Source of the DNA: CAIYRG01 sp963747255
Lineage (GTDB): Bacteria; Pseudomonadota; Alphaproteobacteria; Micropepsales; Micropepsaceae
NCBI GenBank assembly: GCA_963747255.1
Contig: CAVVEG010000012.1
Location: 1 to 64,000 of the forward strand
Direction: 5' to 3'
DNA length: 64,000 bases
Under the pieces are notes generated by a model that worked only from the letters and a program-made list of their open reading frames with translations, was not told the origin of the DNA and made no database searches. The position numbers and the translations under genes are program-made. Shown in pieces: positions 54,690 through 62,440 of this stretch (the stretch's first letter is position 1; the number at the start of each line of letters is the position of its first letter).

Positions 54690-55376
54690 TTGGAGGATAT
54701 CCTGGTATCGCGTTACTCCACCCGGAATTTGCGCTCTATCGGCGCATTTGCCGCAATCGGCGTGATTTCACTGACGGTGTCCGCAACGGCAGCGCCACCC
54801 GATTCCCTGCAAAGCTTTGTTCAGGAAAACATCGATAAGGGATATCGATTGCTCAACGACAACTCGCTCACGGAGGCGCAGCGCGATCATCAGTTTCGCA
54901 ACTTCATGTTATCGCTGATGGATACATCGCGCATCGGCAGGTTTACACTTGGACCATATGCGAACAGCGCTTCTCCTGCAGAGCTTGCGGCCTTCGAGAC
55001 CGCCTTCGCGGGTTACGCCGTTGCCGTCTATGAATTGCGACTGGGTGAGTTCAGGGACGCAAAGATACGTGTGACGGGGTCATCTGAACTGTCGGCCGAC
55101 GATACCGTCATAAATGCAGAACTCTCCGGCCCTTCCCTGCCGAATGCCTCCGATCCGATACAACTTGGATTCCGCGTGCGCAAATCTGCGGAAGGACATT
55201 CGGTCATCACGGACATGGAGATCGAAGGGGTCTGGCTTGCCCTCCTGGAACGCGCTGATTTCACCGGATTTCTGCAGCAGCATGGCGGCAGTGTGGCGGC
55301 GCTTTCCGAACATCTGCGCAGCGAAGCCGATCAGATCAACGCTGAAACTTCGGCTCTGACGTCAACTGCGCAGTAG
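54690..55376 (+). CDS. MlaC/Ttg2D-family periplasmic phospholipid-binding protein
   Basis: About 228 residues from TTG 54690; GGAGG at 54692-54696 better fits a CTG start at 54702, and TTG 54729 would also give a signal peptide. Signal (LRSIGAFAAIGVISLTVSATAA), then MlaC features: LQSFVQENIDKGYRLL, HQFRNFMLSLMDTSRIGRFTLG, FETAFAGYAVAVYELRLGEF, ITDMEIEGVWLALLERADFTGFLQQHGG. Shuttles phospholipids between membranes in the Mla pathway or serves hopanoid transport in alphaproteobacteria. No other mla gene is adjacent. Confidence 0.75.
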   Translation: MEDILVSRYSTRNLRSIGAFAAIGVISLTVSATAAPPDSLQSFVQENIDKGYRLLNDNSLTEAQRDHQFRNFMLSLMDTSRIGRFTLGPYANSASPAELAAFETAFAGYAVAVYELRLGEFRDAKIRVTGSSELSADDTVINAELSGPSLPNASDPIQLGFRVRKSAEGHSVITDMEIEGVWLALLERADFTGFLQQHGGSVAALSEHLRSEADQINAETSALTSTAQ

Positions 55377-55572
55377 CGCTCCCAAAAGCATCGCACAGCC
55401 CATCACACAATGGTTTGAACGGGTTTGGGCCGTTCACGTGGATTTTTTTACCGCAACCGACGCAAAGGAAGTGCCTCCGGCGCCGTTCTCAAATCAGGCG
55501 AATCCGCGAGCGGTAACGCTCGGGCGCGAAGACCAAAGCTCGGCCTTGCGGCCGGAATAAGGGAGTAAGCCA

Positions 55573-55971
55573 ATGCTGAAGAAGATCGTTCTTGCGGCCG
55601 CTCTGGCGAGCGGCGCTGCTCTGACCGCGGCACCTGCACTCGCGCAGACGGCGAACGAGGGCGTCATGATTGCCCGCGTTGTTCAACCCGACGGATCGAT
55701 GATCGTCACCCGCCGTTTCACGGAGCCTGACGGCAGCGTGATGGACGTCACCCGCACCTATCGCATCGACTATGCTGAAGTTCCGGAAATCACGGCCTGG
55801 CATCACTATGAAGGCAATACGGTAAGCGGTGGCGTAGGCGGCGCGATCGGCGGCTACTACATCGTCGGAACGACACCCGCAGACAACAAACCCCTGCCGC
55901 CGCAATGGGCAATGCTTCCTTATTCCTACGTCTGGCCGGCACCCGTTGTGACCGTGCGCGAGCCCGGTTAA
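55573..55971 (+). CDS. Small secreted protein of unknown function
   Basis: 132 residues. Signal peptide ends PALAQ; mature part is beta-rich (GVMIARVVQPDGSMIVTRRFTEPDGSVMDVTRTYRIDY) and then glycine/tryptophan-rich (WHHYEGNTVSGGVGGAIGGYYIVG). No family recognised. Start supported by GGAGTAAG upstream. A strong terminator follows the stop. Confidence 0.65.
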   Translation: MLKKIVLAAALASGAALTAAPALAQTANEGVMIARVVQPDGSMIVTRRFTEPDGSVMDVTRTYRIDYAEVPEITAWHHYEGNTVSGGVGGAIGGYYIVGTTPADNKPLPPQWAMLPYSYVWPAPVVTVREPG

Positions 55972-55988
55972 TCAATAGGCAAATCCGT

Positions 55989-56033
55989 CGTCCCGGACAG
56001 CGCCGGCTGCGCTATCCGGGACGATGCTTTTTT
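55989..56033 (+). terminator. Intrinsic terminator
   Basis: Stem CGTCCCGGACAGCGC / GCGCTATCCGGGACG (one mismatched pair) with a 5-bp loop, followed within 4 bp by six T's. It ends the transcript of the small secreted protein; the T-run touches the stop codon of the convergent family copy 4. Confidence 0.85.
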
Positions 56034-56905
56034 CAGAAATCGGGTTTGGCCGCGGCCGGAATGGTGTAATCGTCCAGGCCGAAATAATCCCGGTTGTTCT
56101 CCGCACAGACGAATTCTTCGAGGGGCGCGCTGTTGGCCTTCCGGTAACGCATTACCCCGCCCCAGGGTATGTTGAATGCTCCGGGATCTTCGACCCTGAA
56201 TGACACTTCGATGGTCTTCTTGTCTGCGCTCACCTTCCAGCGTTCGACGACATGGAGCTGTTTGGTGTGCGGCGTCCGGTAATTATCAACGAAGCTCAGG
56301 GGATGCTCGATCAAACCGGTCGTGTCGATGACCAGCGTGTCGCCGTTTTCGTAGTGCCCCACCGATTCGCCAAACCACTCCGGTTTGGGGTTGGCGGTGT
56401 GTCCGCGGTCCAGATAAACACGCCGAACCAACTGGTCGCGCTCCCATATCATCCAGACTTCGTTGGGCGTCTGCAGAAAATAGACTTTCGTCGGGACCAG
56501 CAGCTGCGCTGGAACGCCGCCGGGCCAGCAGAGGGATGTCGCCACGAAAGGCGTGCGGCCCCGCAATACGGCGTCATTGGTCTTCTTCATCTGTTCTTTC
56601 GCCCAATTCTTCAGAATCGGGCTGGAAAGATCGGCAATACGGTCGGTTTTCTGACCGGGCTGCAAGTTTCCGATATGCGGATATCGGGGATCGTTTGTGA
56701 CCGGCTTTGCCCCCGATGGGGGATCGACGTAATCGGTGGCGTTGGAATTGATCATATTCCAGCCGGCACCCGTATCCATGAAATCCGGAATCACGTTGTT
56801 TACGGGACCGGCGGTTCCGGGTGCCGAAAATGCCATGCCGATGACCGCTGCGGTCGCGCAAACCGCCCCGGTGAGTGTCGATCGCTTCGCCCGGCTGCCC
56901 TTCAT
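56033..56905 (-). CDS. Secreted paralogous family protein, copy 4
   Basis: 290 residues from ATG 56905, which directly starts the signal peptide (RSTLTGAVCATAAVIGMAFSA). Shared blocks: IPDFMDTGAGWNM, PILKNWAKEQM, LCWPGGVPAQLL, QLVRRVYLDRGH, SVGHYENGDTLVIDTTG, LHVVERWKV, VEDPGAFNIPW, CAENNRDYFGLDDY and terminal KPDF. Closest to copy 5, which lies 70 bp upstream in the same operon. Confidence 0.82.
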   Translation of the reverse strand: MKGSRAKRSTLTGAVCATAAVIGMAFSAPGTAGPVNNVIPDFMDTGAGWNMINSNATDYVDPPSGAKPVTNDPRYPHIGNLQPGQKTDRIADLSSPILKNWAKEQMKKTNDAVLRGRTPFVATSLCWPGGVPAQLLVPTKVYFLQTPNEVWMIWERDQLVRRVYLDRGHTANPKPEWFGESVGHYENGDTLVIDTTGLIEHPLSFVDNYRTPHTKQLHVVERWKVSADKKTIEVSFRVEDPGAFNIPWGGVMRYRKANSAPLEEFVCAENNRDYFGLDDYTIPAAAKPDF

Positions 56906-56975
56906 CAAATGTTTCCTGCTCGTGCCAAAGGCGAACTCGACTGCGTCCCCTTCTGGTTCGATGCCGAAGGAAGCC

Positions 56976-57821
56976 CTAAAAATCGGCGGTTCGCGCCTGT
57001 GGAATCGTCCCAATGCCGTGATTGAAATGGTCGCCGTTATTCTCTGCACAGACGGTTTCAGGCATTGCACCCTGGTTCACCCGGCGATAGCGCTGCAACG
57101 CCGTCCATGGCGTGGTGAACGCGCCCGGGTCTTCGACCCGCAGTTGGACCTGCAGAGTCTTGCCGCCGTCCACCATGCGATAGCGCTCGACGACGTGCAA
57201 CTGATCCGTATGCGGAGTAAAATAATTGTCCACGAATGTCCTGGCGTCGATTCCGACCGTGTCGACCACGAGCGTGTCGCCCTCATAATGGCCGGTCGAC
57301 TCGCCGAACCAGGAAGGCTTCGGATGAAGGGAGTGGTTCTGGTTCAGCCAGACGTGACGCACCTGATGATCCTGGGTCCAGATCATCACGACTTCCGCGG
57401 GTGTCTGCAGAAAGTAGACGGGAGTTGCAGGCAGGATCGAAAACCCGGGCACGCCAACGGGCCAGCAGCGTTCCTTGGGCAAGGAGACATCCACACCCGA
57501 GATTGCGCGTTCGTTGGCGCGCTGCACGGCATCGCGCGCCCAGGGTTGAAGGATGGGATTGGAAAGATCTGCGACCCGATAATCCGGGTGCGGGTTGCGC
57601 GGATATTTGTAAAAACTCAGATAAGGATGGGCAGGATCGGACAGAATCGGACCGGGACCACTGGGCGGCGGAATGAATTCATCTTCCGGAGCGAGCCAGC
57701 CGGTGCCGGGATCAGGCGCGAAATCGGGCGCGGCAGGATCATCCGCCCGCGCAAACGATACGGTGCAGATGCAGATAGCCACGACCGCCGGCAGCCCGCC
57801 GCCCGATGCGAATCCGCGCAT
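56976..57821 (-). CDS. Secreted paralogous family protein, copy 5
   Basis: 281 residues from ATG 57821. Signal peptide (LPAVVAICICTVSFARA), then DFAPDPGTGWLAP, PILQPWARDAVQ, RCWPVGVPGF, QVRHVWLNQNH, STGHYEGDTLVVDTVG, LHVVERYRM, VEDPGAFTTPW, CAENNGDHFNHG and the terminal RTADF. Tandem with copy 4. Both lack the GPGPLVNLRR block of copies 1 and 3, so the family splits into at least two groups. Confidence 0.82.
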   Translation of the reverse strand: MRGFASGGGLPAVVAICICTVSFARADDPAAPDFAPDPGTGWLAPEDEFIPPPSGPGPILSDPAHPYLSFYKYPRNPHPDYRVADLSNPILQPWARDAVQRANERAISGVDVSLPKERCWPVGVPGFSILPATPVYFLQTPAEVVMIWTQDHQVRHVWLNQNHSLHPKPSWFGESTGHYEGDTLVVDTVGIDARTFVDNYFTPHTDQLHVVERYRMVDGGKTLQVQLRVEDPGAFTTPWTALQRYRRVNQGAMPETVCAENNGDHFNHGIGTIPQARTADF

Positions 57822-57950
57822 TCCGTTCGACCCTGGTTTTTCCGCGAAGCAGTACCCTTTAGCCGCGTCCTCGCGCAAGCGTCGAGTCGCTCTTGCCGGC
57901 GGCACGAAAACCCGGCATGAGCCAATGGGCAACACCTATATTGCCGGGGA

Positions 57951-58709
57951 ATGCCGCAGGAACCGGGATCGACAAAAGCATCAGGCAGCGTCATCCGCCG
58001 ATTGGACGAGCTGGTGGATGAATATTGCCGGCGCACAGGTTTTTTCAACGAACCGATCAGCATGGGGCGGGCGCGGACCTGGGTGATGCAACACAGGCTG
58101 AACACAAGGCAGCGCAATTCCGTGCTGAAACTGCGCGTAGCGACCAATTGTCCCGAGTGGGACGTGCGTCTTCAGATCATTGGCGCCTGTGCCGATGAAG
58201 TCATTGCGGACGAGAAATACGGCCACGGCAAACCGCATTGGCAGCATCTCGAAGATCTCGGATCCTATCTCGGATTGCAGCGCGAAGAGGTACAGAACGC
58301 GAAACCACTGGATACCACCCTGATCTGCTGGTCGGCATGGGAAGGATTGATGTCAAACCGGCATTGGCTTGAAGGGGTGGTCGCCAACACTTGTGCCGAG
58401 CGTCCGAACGTTCCGGGTTATGGAACCGGGCCGTACCGTCAATGGGGACGAAGCGGTGCAGAACGAAGACGCTGGGCCGAAGCCTTTGGCTTGAGCGAGG
58501 AGAAACTCATCTGGTTCCGCATGCATGAAGCGGCCGATCTCGACCATTCCGATGCAGGATGGAACACGATCGCGCGGTACGCGCGCGAACTGCACATGGA
58601 AGACGCGGTCGTGGAAGCCTGCCGGAGAAATCTTCTCGTATGGACGCTTTATTTCGATGGCATAGCCAAAGCCGGTGACGAACTTGACCTTGGCCTCACA
58701 TCCGCGTGA
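57951..58709 (+). CDS. TenA/PqqC-like iron-containing redox enzyme
   Basis: 252 residues from ATG 57951 (GGGGA upstream). Resembles the heme-oxygenase-like (HDO) family that includes PqqC and CADD-type enzymes: VIRRLDELVDEYCRRT, FNEPISMGRARTWVMQHR, RNSVLKLRVATNCPEWDVRLQIIGACADEVI, WLEGVVANTCAERPNVPGYG, FRMHEAADLDHSDAGW. The conserved Glu/His residues fit a di-iron or cofactor-free oxidase. PqqC carries out the last oxidation of PQQ synthesis, which would fit the quinoproteins in this window, but other HDO enzymes have different substrates and no pqq genes are adjacent. Confidence 0.7.
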   Translation: MPQEPGSTKASGSVIRRLDELVDEYCRRTGFFNEPISMGRARTWVMQHRLNTRQRNSVLKLRVATNCPEWDVRLQIIGACADEVIADEKYGHGKPHWQHLEDLGSYLGLQREEVQNAKPLDTTLICWSAWEGLMSNRHWLEGVVANTCAERPNVPGYGTGPYRQWGRSGAERRRWAEAFGLSEEKLIWFRMHEAADLDHSDAGWNTIARYARELHMEDAVVEACRRNLLVWTLYFDGIAKAGDELDLGLTSA

Positions 58710-58806
58710 CCGCGTTCAAGCCCCACCAAAAATTCTTCGTGACTGCTGAACCAATCGAAGCTCCTCGCATTTTCGTCTCCGGCCTCGTTGAACGGAGGAG
58801 AGAACG

Positions 58807-59070
58807 ATGAGGAAGGTAGCCGTGCTGGTGCTTGCGGGAACTATGGCCATGGGCAGCAGTTTTGCCTGGGCCTGGAGTGACGTGAGCGGAACGATCGACA
58901 AAATCGATACGAAGGCCCGCGAAGTCGTGCTCGACAATGGACAGACCTATATGCTCCAGAAGAGCGTCAAGGTGGGCGCCCTGAAAAAAGGCGAAAAAGT
59001 GACCCTGAGCTGGGAAGAGCAGAGGGGCAAAAACATGGTCAACAAGGTGACCATGGAAAAGAAGGGCTAA
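58807..59070 (+). CDS. DUF1344 small exported protein
   Basis: 87 residues after GGAGGAGAGAACG. Signal peptide (VAVLVLAGTMAMGSSFAWAW), then DVSGTIDKIDTKAREVVLDNGQTYML and KKGEKVTLSWEEQRGK. DUF1344 proteins are small OB-like exported proteins common in alphaproteobacteria; function unknown. A terminator follows at 59095-59133. Confidence 0.85.
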   Translation: MRKVAVLVLAGTMAMGSSFAWAWSDVSGTIDKIDTKAREVVLDNGQTYMLQKSVKVGALKKGEKVTLSWEEQRGKNMVNKVTMEKKG

Positions 59071-59094
59071 TCGGCCGCAAAATCCTGGGTTATG

Positions 59095-59133
59095 GGGAGC
59101 CTCCACTATTCCGTGGGGGCTCCCTCGTTTTTT
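59095..59133 (+). terminator. Intrinsic terminator after DUF1344
   Basis: Stem GGGAGCCTCCAC / GTGGGGGCTCCC with a 6-bp loop, then TCG and six T's. It lies 25 bp after the stop codon. Confidence 0.85.
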
Positions 59134-59209
59134 GTGCGTCCGTTGCCACATATTCAAGTGATCCTGCGCCGCTTGAAAGGAGTAGGTTCTCGCCGATACT
59201 TCGGAGCCA

Positions 59210-59821
59210 ATGGAACACCTCGCTGCGCAGCTGATCGCATTCATAAAGGCGAACCCCGGATGGGCAATGTCGGTGATCGGCATCACAGCCTTTGGGGAAT
59301 CCTTTGCATTTCTCAGCCTTCTCTTTCCGGGAACAGCAATTCTGATTGCCTCCGGGGGGTTGGTATCCGCGGGCGCGATTCCGTTTTTCTCCTCGGCCGT
59401 GGCAGGCATTGTGGGCGCCACCTTTGGCGATGCCATTTCGTTTTGGCTGGGGCAGAAATTTGGCTCTGTATTGCCGGGGGTTTGGCCGTTCCGCACCAAA
59501 CCAGACCTGCTCCGGCGCGGCATCGACTTCTTCAACCGGTATGGTGGCGCCAGCGTCTTTATCGGACGGTTTTTCGGACCGCTGCGTGCCGTCGTGCCGA
59601 TCGCAGCAGGAATGATGCGCATGCCGGCGTCGTTTTTCTATGTCGCAAATATCCTGTCGGCCATCATCTGGGCGCCCATTCTCATACTTTCGGGAGAATT
59701 GATTGCGCAGTCACTTCTGAGCAGCCGCAATGCCGAAACCGCCGTGCTTGGCCTTGCGGCTGCCGCACTCGTCGTCGTGGCAATCGTCTATTGGGCCAGG
59801 CGGCGCTTCAACGTGGGATAA
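59210..59821 (+). CDS. DedA-family membrane protein
   Basis: 203 residues with DedA features: LIAFIKANPGWAMSVIGITAFGESFAFLSLLFPGTAIL near the N-terminus, GDAISFWLGQKFG, and the conserved FIGRFFGPLRAVVPIAAGMMRMP block with membrane-embedded arginines. DedA proteins act in proton-dependent membrane homeostasis and polar-lipid flipping. Followed after 4 bp by a small membrane protein gene. Confidence 0.9.
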   Translation: MEHLAAQLIAFIKANPGWAMSVIGITAFGESFAFLSLLFPGTAILIASGGLVSAGAIPFFSSAVAGIVGATFGDAISFWLGQKFGSVLPGVWPFRTKPDLLRRGIDFFNRYGGASVFIGRFFGPLRAVVPIAAGMMRMPASFFYVANILSAIIWAPILILSGELIAQSLLSSRNAETAVLGLAAAALVVVAIVYWARRRFNVG

Positions 59822-59825
59822 GGAA

Positions 59826-60128
59826 ATGCCCGTTATTCGAATTGGCTCCGGACGCCTCAGCTGGAAAAGCAAACTGATAATTGGCCTGGTGCTGCTGTCG
59901 TTTGCCGCCGCTGCAACCTTCATGGCGCTGGTCGCAATCGGAATGTTGCTCTTCATGCTGCCGGTCGTCCTGACCGCAGCCGTCATTTTGGCGCTGTTTC
60001 CGAAGCGACGACGCGCGCAAGCGCCACCACGCGCCGAGGAGCGTCAAGTCGATGTTCTGGAAGGGCGATTTCGCGTCGTGGATGCGTCCGATACCGGTCG
60101 TGGTCCCGGTCAAAAGACACACGACTGA
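59826..60128 (+). CDS. Small two-TM membrane protein
   Basis: 100 residues from ATG 59826 behind AAGGA. Two hydrophobic helices (LIIGLVLLSFAAAATFMALVAIGMLLFMLPVVLTAAVILALF) and a basic, charged C-terminal tail. The start lies 4 bp after the dedA stop, so it is almost surely co-transcribed. No family recognised. Confidence 0.6.
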   Translation: MPVIRIGSGRLSWKSKLIIGLVLLSFAAAATFMALVAIGMLLFMLPVVLTAAVILALFPKRRRAQAPPRAEERQVDVLEGRFRVVDASDTGRGPGQKTHD

Positions 60129-60133
60129 ACTCT

Positions 60134-60298
60134 TTACCCTTCAGACTCGCTCGCCAGTTCGAGCCATTTCATGGCCAGCCTCAACAGTTCCTCCCGCAAA
60201 GACGGGGAGCTGGTGCGCTCTGCCAGTTCCATCGCCTCTCTGGCCTGTTGCAAAAAGCTGTCGATGGCTGCGCGCTGCTGCCCGGCATCTTCCGGCAT
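60134..60298 (-). CDS. Small hypothetical protein
   Basis: 54 residues from ATG 60298. Mostly helical (AAIDSFLQQAREAMELAERTSSPSLREELLRLAMKWLELASESEG). Short proteins ending in a similar MKWLELA helix are common in alphaproteobacteria, unnamed. Function unknown. Confidence 0.6.
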   Translation of the reverse strand: MPEDAGQQRAAIDSFLQQAREAMELAERTSSPSLREELLRLAMKWLELASESEG

Positions 60299-60393
60299 GG
60301 CTGTTCCACATCTGTGCAGCCCCGCGCGAATCTGTATGGCAGGACTCTCTCGGAACGGCAATTCGGAAATTCCGGTTCCGCAGGTACTGCCGG

Positions 60394-61137
60394 TTATTTC
60401 AGCTCCATGAGCTCCGCGGTCGCGCCCATGCGTTCAAATGACGCAAAGGGGCATTTTTCCGCCGCGTGTTGCAAAAGTGGTTTCGCCGATACCGGGTCGC
60501 CATGCGCAAGATCCTGTTCCGCGACGTAGAAATCCGCGTCGCACACGCGCTCCACGAGCCGCGCCGGATCGCCCTCTTGCGCAGCCGCGTTCACCGACTG
60601 CGGCGTGGCTTCTCCCATCAGGAATTTGACCACCGGCCCTGGCCACTGGGAAAGATCCAAGCGCGCGGCATTGGCTTTAAGCGCGTGTTCATCCATGTCC
60701 GGAACGTGAGCCTTCTCGCGCGCCAGAGACAACCACAGTACGTTATAGGGCCAGATCTTCAGTTCAGCGCTTTTCCCGAGATCGGCGGCAGCTTTTGCGC
60801 TTTCACCCAGGACAAGCTCGAAATAACCGCGATAGGCATACGCGTCCGCAGCATAGGGGCTTTGGAGTGCAACGGCGTAGTTGAGGTCTTCCTTCGCGCC
60901 ATCGTAATCCCCGGTGGTCGCTTTCGCGATGCCGCGATAGGCATAGGCCTGAGCACGGGCAGCCAGGTTGAGTTCATCTCCGTTGAGCGCGCTTGAGAAG
61001 AGGCGGATCGCCTCCTCATATTTGCCATTCCGTGCGGCAAGCACGGCATTGTTTGCATCTTCGATCCCGGCGGCGCCGGCGCTGTCCGCGTAAACGAGCC
61101 CCGCGATGAGCGGCAACGCGAAGCGCAGTGCGGACAT
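60394..61137 (-). CDS. TPR-repeat exported protein
   Basis: 247 residues from ATG 61137 (GGAG upstream). Signal peptide (LRFALPLIAGLVYADSAGA), then three to four TPR-like repeats: NNAVLAARNGKYEEAIRLFSSAL, AQAYAYRGIAKATTGDYDGAKEDLNYAV, DAYAYRGYFELVLGESAKAAADL. Layout resembles NlpI-type periplasmic TPR proteins that scaffold envelope enzymes. Partner unknown. Confidence 0.75.
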   Translation of the reverse strand: MSALRFALPLIAGLVYADSAGAAGIEDANNAVLAARNGKYEEAIRLFSSALNGDELNLAARAQAYAYRGIAKATTGDYDGAKEDLNYAVALQSPYAADAYAYRGYFELVLGESAKAAADLGKSAELKIWPYNVLWLSLAREKAHVPDMDEHALKANAARLDLSQWPGPVVKFLMGEATPQSVNAAAQEGDPARLVERVCDADFYVAEQDLAHGDPVSAKPLLQHAAEKCPFASFERMGATAELMELK

Positions 61138-61482
61138 AGCTTTTCTCCGGATGGTGCAATTTGTCATCCTAGACTTACCGGCGCCGGGTGGAAAGAAAAT
61201 GAAATCCCACCCCACCAGATCGAGGCATTGGAGCGTTGCTTCTTCGGACAGGCGCGCGAGCTTGCCAGTTCGGAGAATGGCTCCCCGAGGGGAAAGTCCG
61301 GAGACGATGCGATTCCGCGACTGCAGGGCAGCCAATCCGCCGCAACGCCGGGTCACCGACAATGAAAGGGCGGAGATTCCCGACACCGGGGATGTCTGGA
61401 CCTTGTCTATTGCGGGCGCATTTATTCGCGAGAGCCTTCGAACAGTCTCATATCTGGAAGCCCTGACCCCAGAAATTCCCGT
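61138..61482. other. Intergenic stretch, no gene seen
   Basis: About 345 bp. Overlapping open frames on the plus strand (61106-61489, 61236-61466) have arginine-rich, featureless products. A GAGGGGAAAGTCCGGAG string recalls the RNase P RNA P4 region but nothing else of that RNA is present. Confidence 0.45.
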
Positions 61483-61683
61483 TCAATGAACGGCTTCGCC
61501 CGTTTCCGGCCGCTTCCGATCCAATTCGACGATCGCTTCGGCGATGCGAATCCAGGTCGAACATCCGGCCGCATCGCCTTTGTCGAGAAGAACATCGGCA
61601 CGGCGGGCTGCCACGTACAGGGCCTCCCCACCATAATGGGTGCGAAGCATGCTGGCAGAGCGCCAGACGTCCGGTTCATTCAT
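61483..61683 (-). CDS. Small conserved alphaproteobacterial protein
   Basis: 66 residues from ATG 61683 (MNEPDVWRSASMLRTHYGGE...). Helix-rich, with AARRADVLLDKGDAAGCSTWIRIAEAIVEL, a pattern seen in short unnamed alphaproteobacterial proteins. Upstream extensions lack a ribosome site. Function unknown. Confidence 0.65.
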   Translation of the reverse strand: MNEPDVWRSASMLRTHYGGEALYVAARRADVLLDKGDAAGCSTWIRIAEAIVELDRKRPETGEAVH

Positions 61684-61763
61684 GACGGCGCTTTGTGCCG
61701 CCAAAGAGCGTGGCCTTCGCTTTCGACGGTTGACGATTTTTTTCGCCGTTTCATCGCCAATGG

Positions 61764-61991
61764 TCACCCGGAGGCCCCGGCAGGTCTGCCTTCCCACCAC
61801 ATAGTGATGCCGCACGCCAGACACTTCAATGACCGGGCGCTCCAGTACCCGGTGATGGCCGCACCCACCACCATCACAGGGATGGAGTGCTGAACACAGC
61901 CCCACAGACACACGCCGTCGCCTATTGCGTAAGCTCCTGCGGCATAGACCGCGGCCAATTCCCAAAACGATGCCTCAAATGGACGCTTCAT
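61764..61991 (-). CDS. Small two-TM membrane protein
   Basis: 75 residues from ATG 61991 (AGGGAT upstream). Hydrophobic helices FWELAAVYAAGAYAIGDGVCLWG and VMVVGAAITGYWSARSL, then CLACGITMWWEGRPAG with a CxxC pair. No family recognised. Confidence 0.55.
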   Translation of the reverse strand: MKRPFEASFWELAAVYAAGAYAIGDGVCLWGCVQHSIPVMVVGAAITGYWSARSLKCLACGITMWWEGRPAGASG

Positions 61992-62250
61992 GGGTGATCC
62001 CTGCTTTTGGTTACGCCGACCCCCGAGGCCACGCCATTCTTCGAACAGTACTGACAAAATCGGAACGCGCTATTTCCGAATTGAATTAACATTAACGTCC
62101 GGGAGCCCCGTGATGGCACTTTTTCGGCTGCGACTAGCAACGCGGCGATCCAGCAAGGCGGAGCGGACGTGTTTTTGAGCTAACGCCATATTTACGCCGT
62201 TACTGCAGAATAGGGTTTGCCGTCAGTGCCCACGTCACAAGGAGGCAATC

Positions 62251-62403
62251 GTGCGGGGGATTTTAGCGTTCAATAGCAGCGTTGCGGGGGACCCGGGCTT
62301 TCGCGTCTATGTCGCAGCCATCATGGGAATCGCGGTCATCGTGGGCGTGAATATATGGTTAGGGTCGGGCGCCATTCCCTATGATTTGTTCGAACTGCCC
62401 TGA
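62251..62403 (+). CDS. Small single-TM membrane protein (50 aa)
   Basis: GTG 62251 lies 5 bp behind an AAGGAGG, the best ribosome site in this part of the window. Product of 50 residues with one membrane helix (VYVAAIMGIAVIVGVNIWLG) flanked by a polar head and an acidic tail (AIPYDLFELP). No family recognised; the strong ribosome site and helix are the evidence. Confidence 0.6.
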   Translation: MRGILAFNSSVAGDPGFRVYVAAIMGIAVIVGVNIWLGSGAIPYDLFELP

Positions 62404-62440
62404 TCCGGGAGGCCGGCTCGCGGCGTTGCCGTCCCTCTAC

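Noticed and set aside
61275..61330. Possible RNase P RNA (GAGGGGAAAGTCCGGAG)
   Set aside because: Only the P4-like string is present; the paired 3' strand, the ACAGAA-type motif and the expected helices of a ~400-nt RNA are missing.
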